Positions 63,674 through 64,000 of a stretch of 64,000 bases of DNA are shown piece by piece. Both the position numbers and the translations under genes were made by a program. The notes under the pieces were generated by a model. It searched no databases and was not told the DNA's origin. It was given only the letters and a program-made list of their open reading frames with translations. Each line of letters opens with the position of its first letter. The first letter of the stretch is position 1. Source of the DNA: Pseudomonas cichorii (lineage in GTDB: Bacteria; Pseudomonadota; Gammaproteobacteria; Pseudomonadales; Pseudomonadaceae); NCBI RefSeq assembly GCF_015471405.1, contig NZ_BLVZ01000012.1:1-64000 (forward strand), in the 5' to 3' direction.

Positions 63674-64000
63674 TCAAGGCCTGAACAAATGCGCATGCCC
63701 TGCCCGATACAGCGATGACTCGCCAAACGTATCGTCTGCCAGTACGCGACCAACCAGTATCAATGCAGTACGCCTGAAGCCTTTCTCCTGCACCTTGTCG
63801 TGAATGTCGGCCAACGTGCCCAAAACCCAGTCCTGATCCGGCCAGCTTGCGCGATGCACCACGGCTATGGGGCAGTCGGGGCCGTAATGCGGCGTCAGCT
63901 CTTCCACTATTTTCTGCAGATTATTGACCCCCAGATGAATGGCCATGGTGGCGCGATGCTGTGCCAGGCTTGCCAGCTCCTCGCCAAGTGGCATTGAGGT
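63674..64000 (-). CDS. cobM: Precorrin-4 C11-methyltransferase, C-terminal part
   Basis: The open frame runs off the right edge, so the N-terminal part is outside the window. Visible segments are PLGEELASLAQHRATMAIHLGVNN, VVEELTPHYGPDCPIAVVHRASWPDQ and the conserved end ALILVGRVL, the final parts of CobM/CbiF-type tetrapyrrole methylases. It methylates C11 of precorrin-4 in cobalamin synthesis. It converges on nfuA. Confidence 0.9.
   Translation of the reverse strand, partial: TSMPLGEELASLAQHRATMAIHLGVNNLQKIVEELTPHYGPDCPIAVVHRASWPDQDWVLGTLADIHDKVQEKGFRRTALILVGRVLADDTFGESSLYRAGHAHLFRP

Overview
The window looks like a chromosomal segment of a fluorescent Pseudomonas, most likely of the P. syringae complex. 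The evidence is gene content and order: a mannitol ABC-transporter operon of the mtlEFGKDYZ type with its AraC-type regulator, a periplasmic cis/trans fatty-acid isomerase, a DUF934-cysI pair, NfuA, scattered aerobic cobalamin genes, a B12-dependent MetH, and a repeated palindrome with the core GGAGCGAATTCATTCGCG between genes. The species call is inference; no search was run.

Layout: 0-7.2 kb is ordinary core genome (YceH, DUF1993, NhaR, TerC, a degenerate C39-like lipoprotein, a PuuB-like oxidase). 7.35-14.5 kb is a tRNA-Val(GAC) hotspot. Two complete tRNA-Val genes, each with its own sigma70 promoter and terminator, bracket a small AT-richer insert coding for a 73-residue protein nearly superimposable on eukaryotic ubiquitin but ending before the Arg-Gly-Gly tail. 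The second tRNA is the left end of a 6.25-kb integrative element bounded by 109-bp perfect direct repeats. It carries a tyrosine integrase, a small HTH protein, a chain of overlapping tiny genes, a P-loop helicase-like protein, a possible small-terminase protein, an iteron-like cluster and an inverted tRNA fragment. It has no capsid or tail genes and resembles a phage satellite.

14.5-30.1 kb returns to core genome: NUDIX, a zinc alcohol dehydrogenase, a GAF-GAF-GGDEF-EAL protein, a small protein behind an excellent sigma54 promoter with an IHF site, then mtlR-E-F-G-K-D-Y-Z (mannitol import, oxidation to fructose, phosphorylation). 30.2-43.2 kb holds cobF, a glycosyltransferase and an unusual signalling cluster: a CHASE3-GAF hybrid kinase with three receivers, CheR, a receiver-less CheB, a REC-kinase, two lone receivers, a PAS hybrid kinase and a double-domain KaiC-like ATPase, with no chemoreceptor, CheA or CheW.

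43.4-64 kb contains a dienoyl-CoA-isomerase-like crotonase, NudC, a TauE/SafE permease, a Gfo/Idh/MocA oxidoreductase, an SDR/APH/SCP2/phosphatase lipid-type neighbourhood, SohB, sulfite reductase, an orphan sugar-binding-like protein, MetH, Cti, an acyltransferase, NfuA and the 3' end of cobM, which runs off the window.
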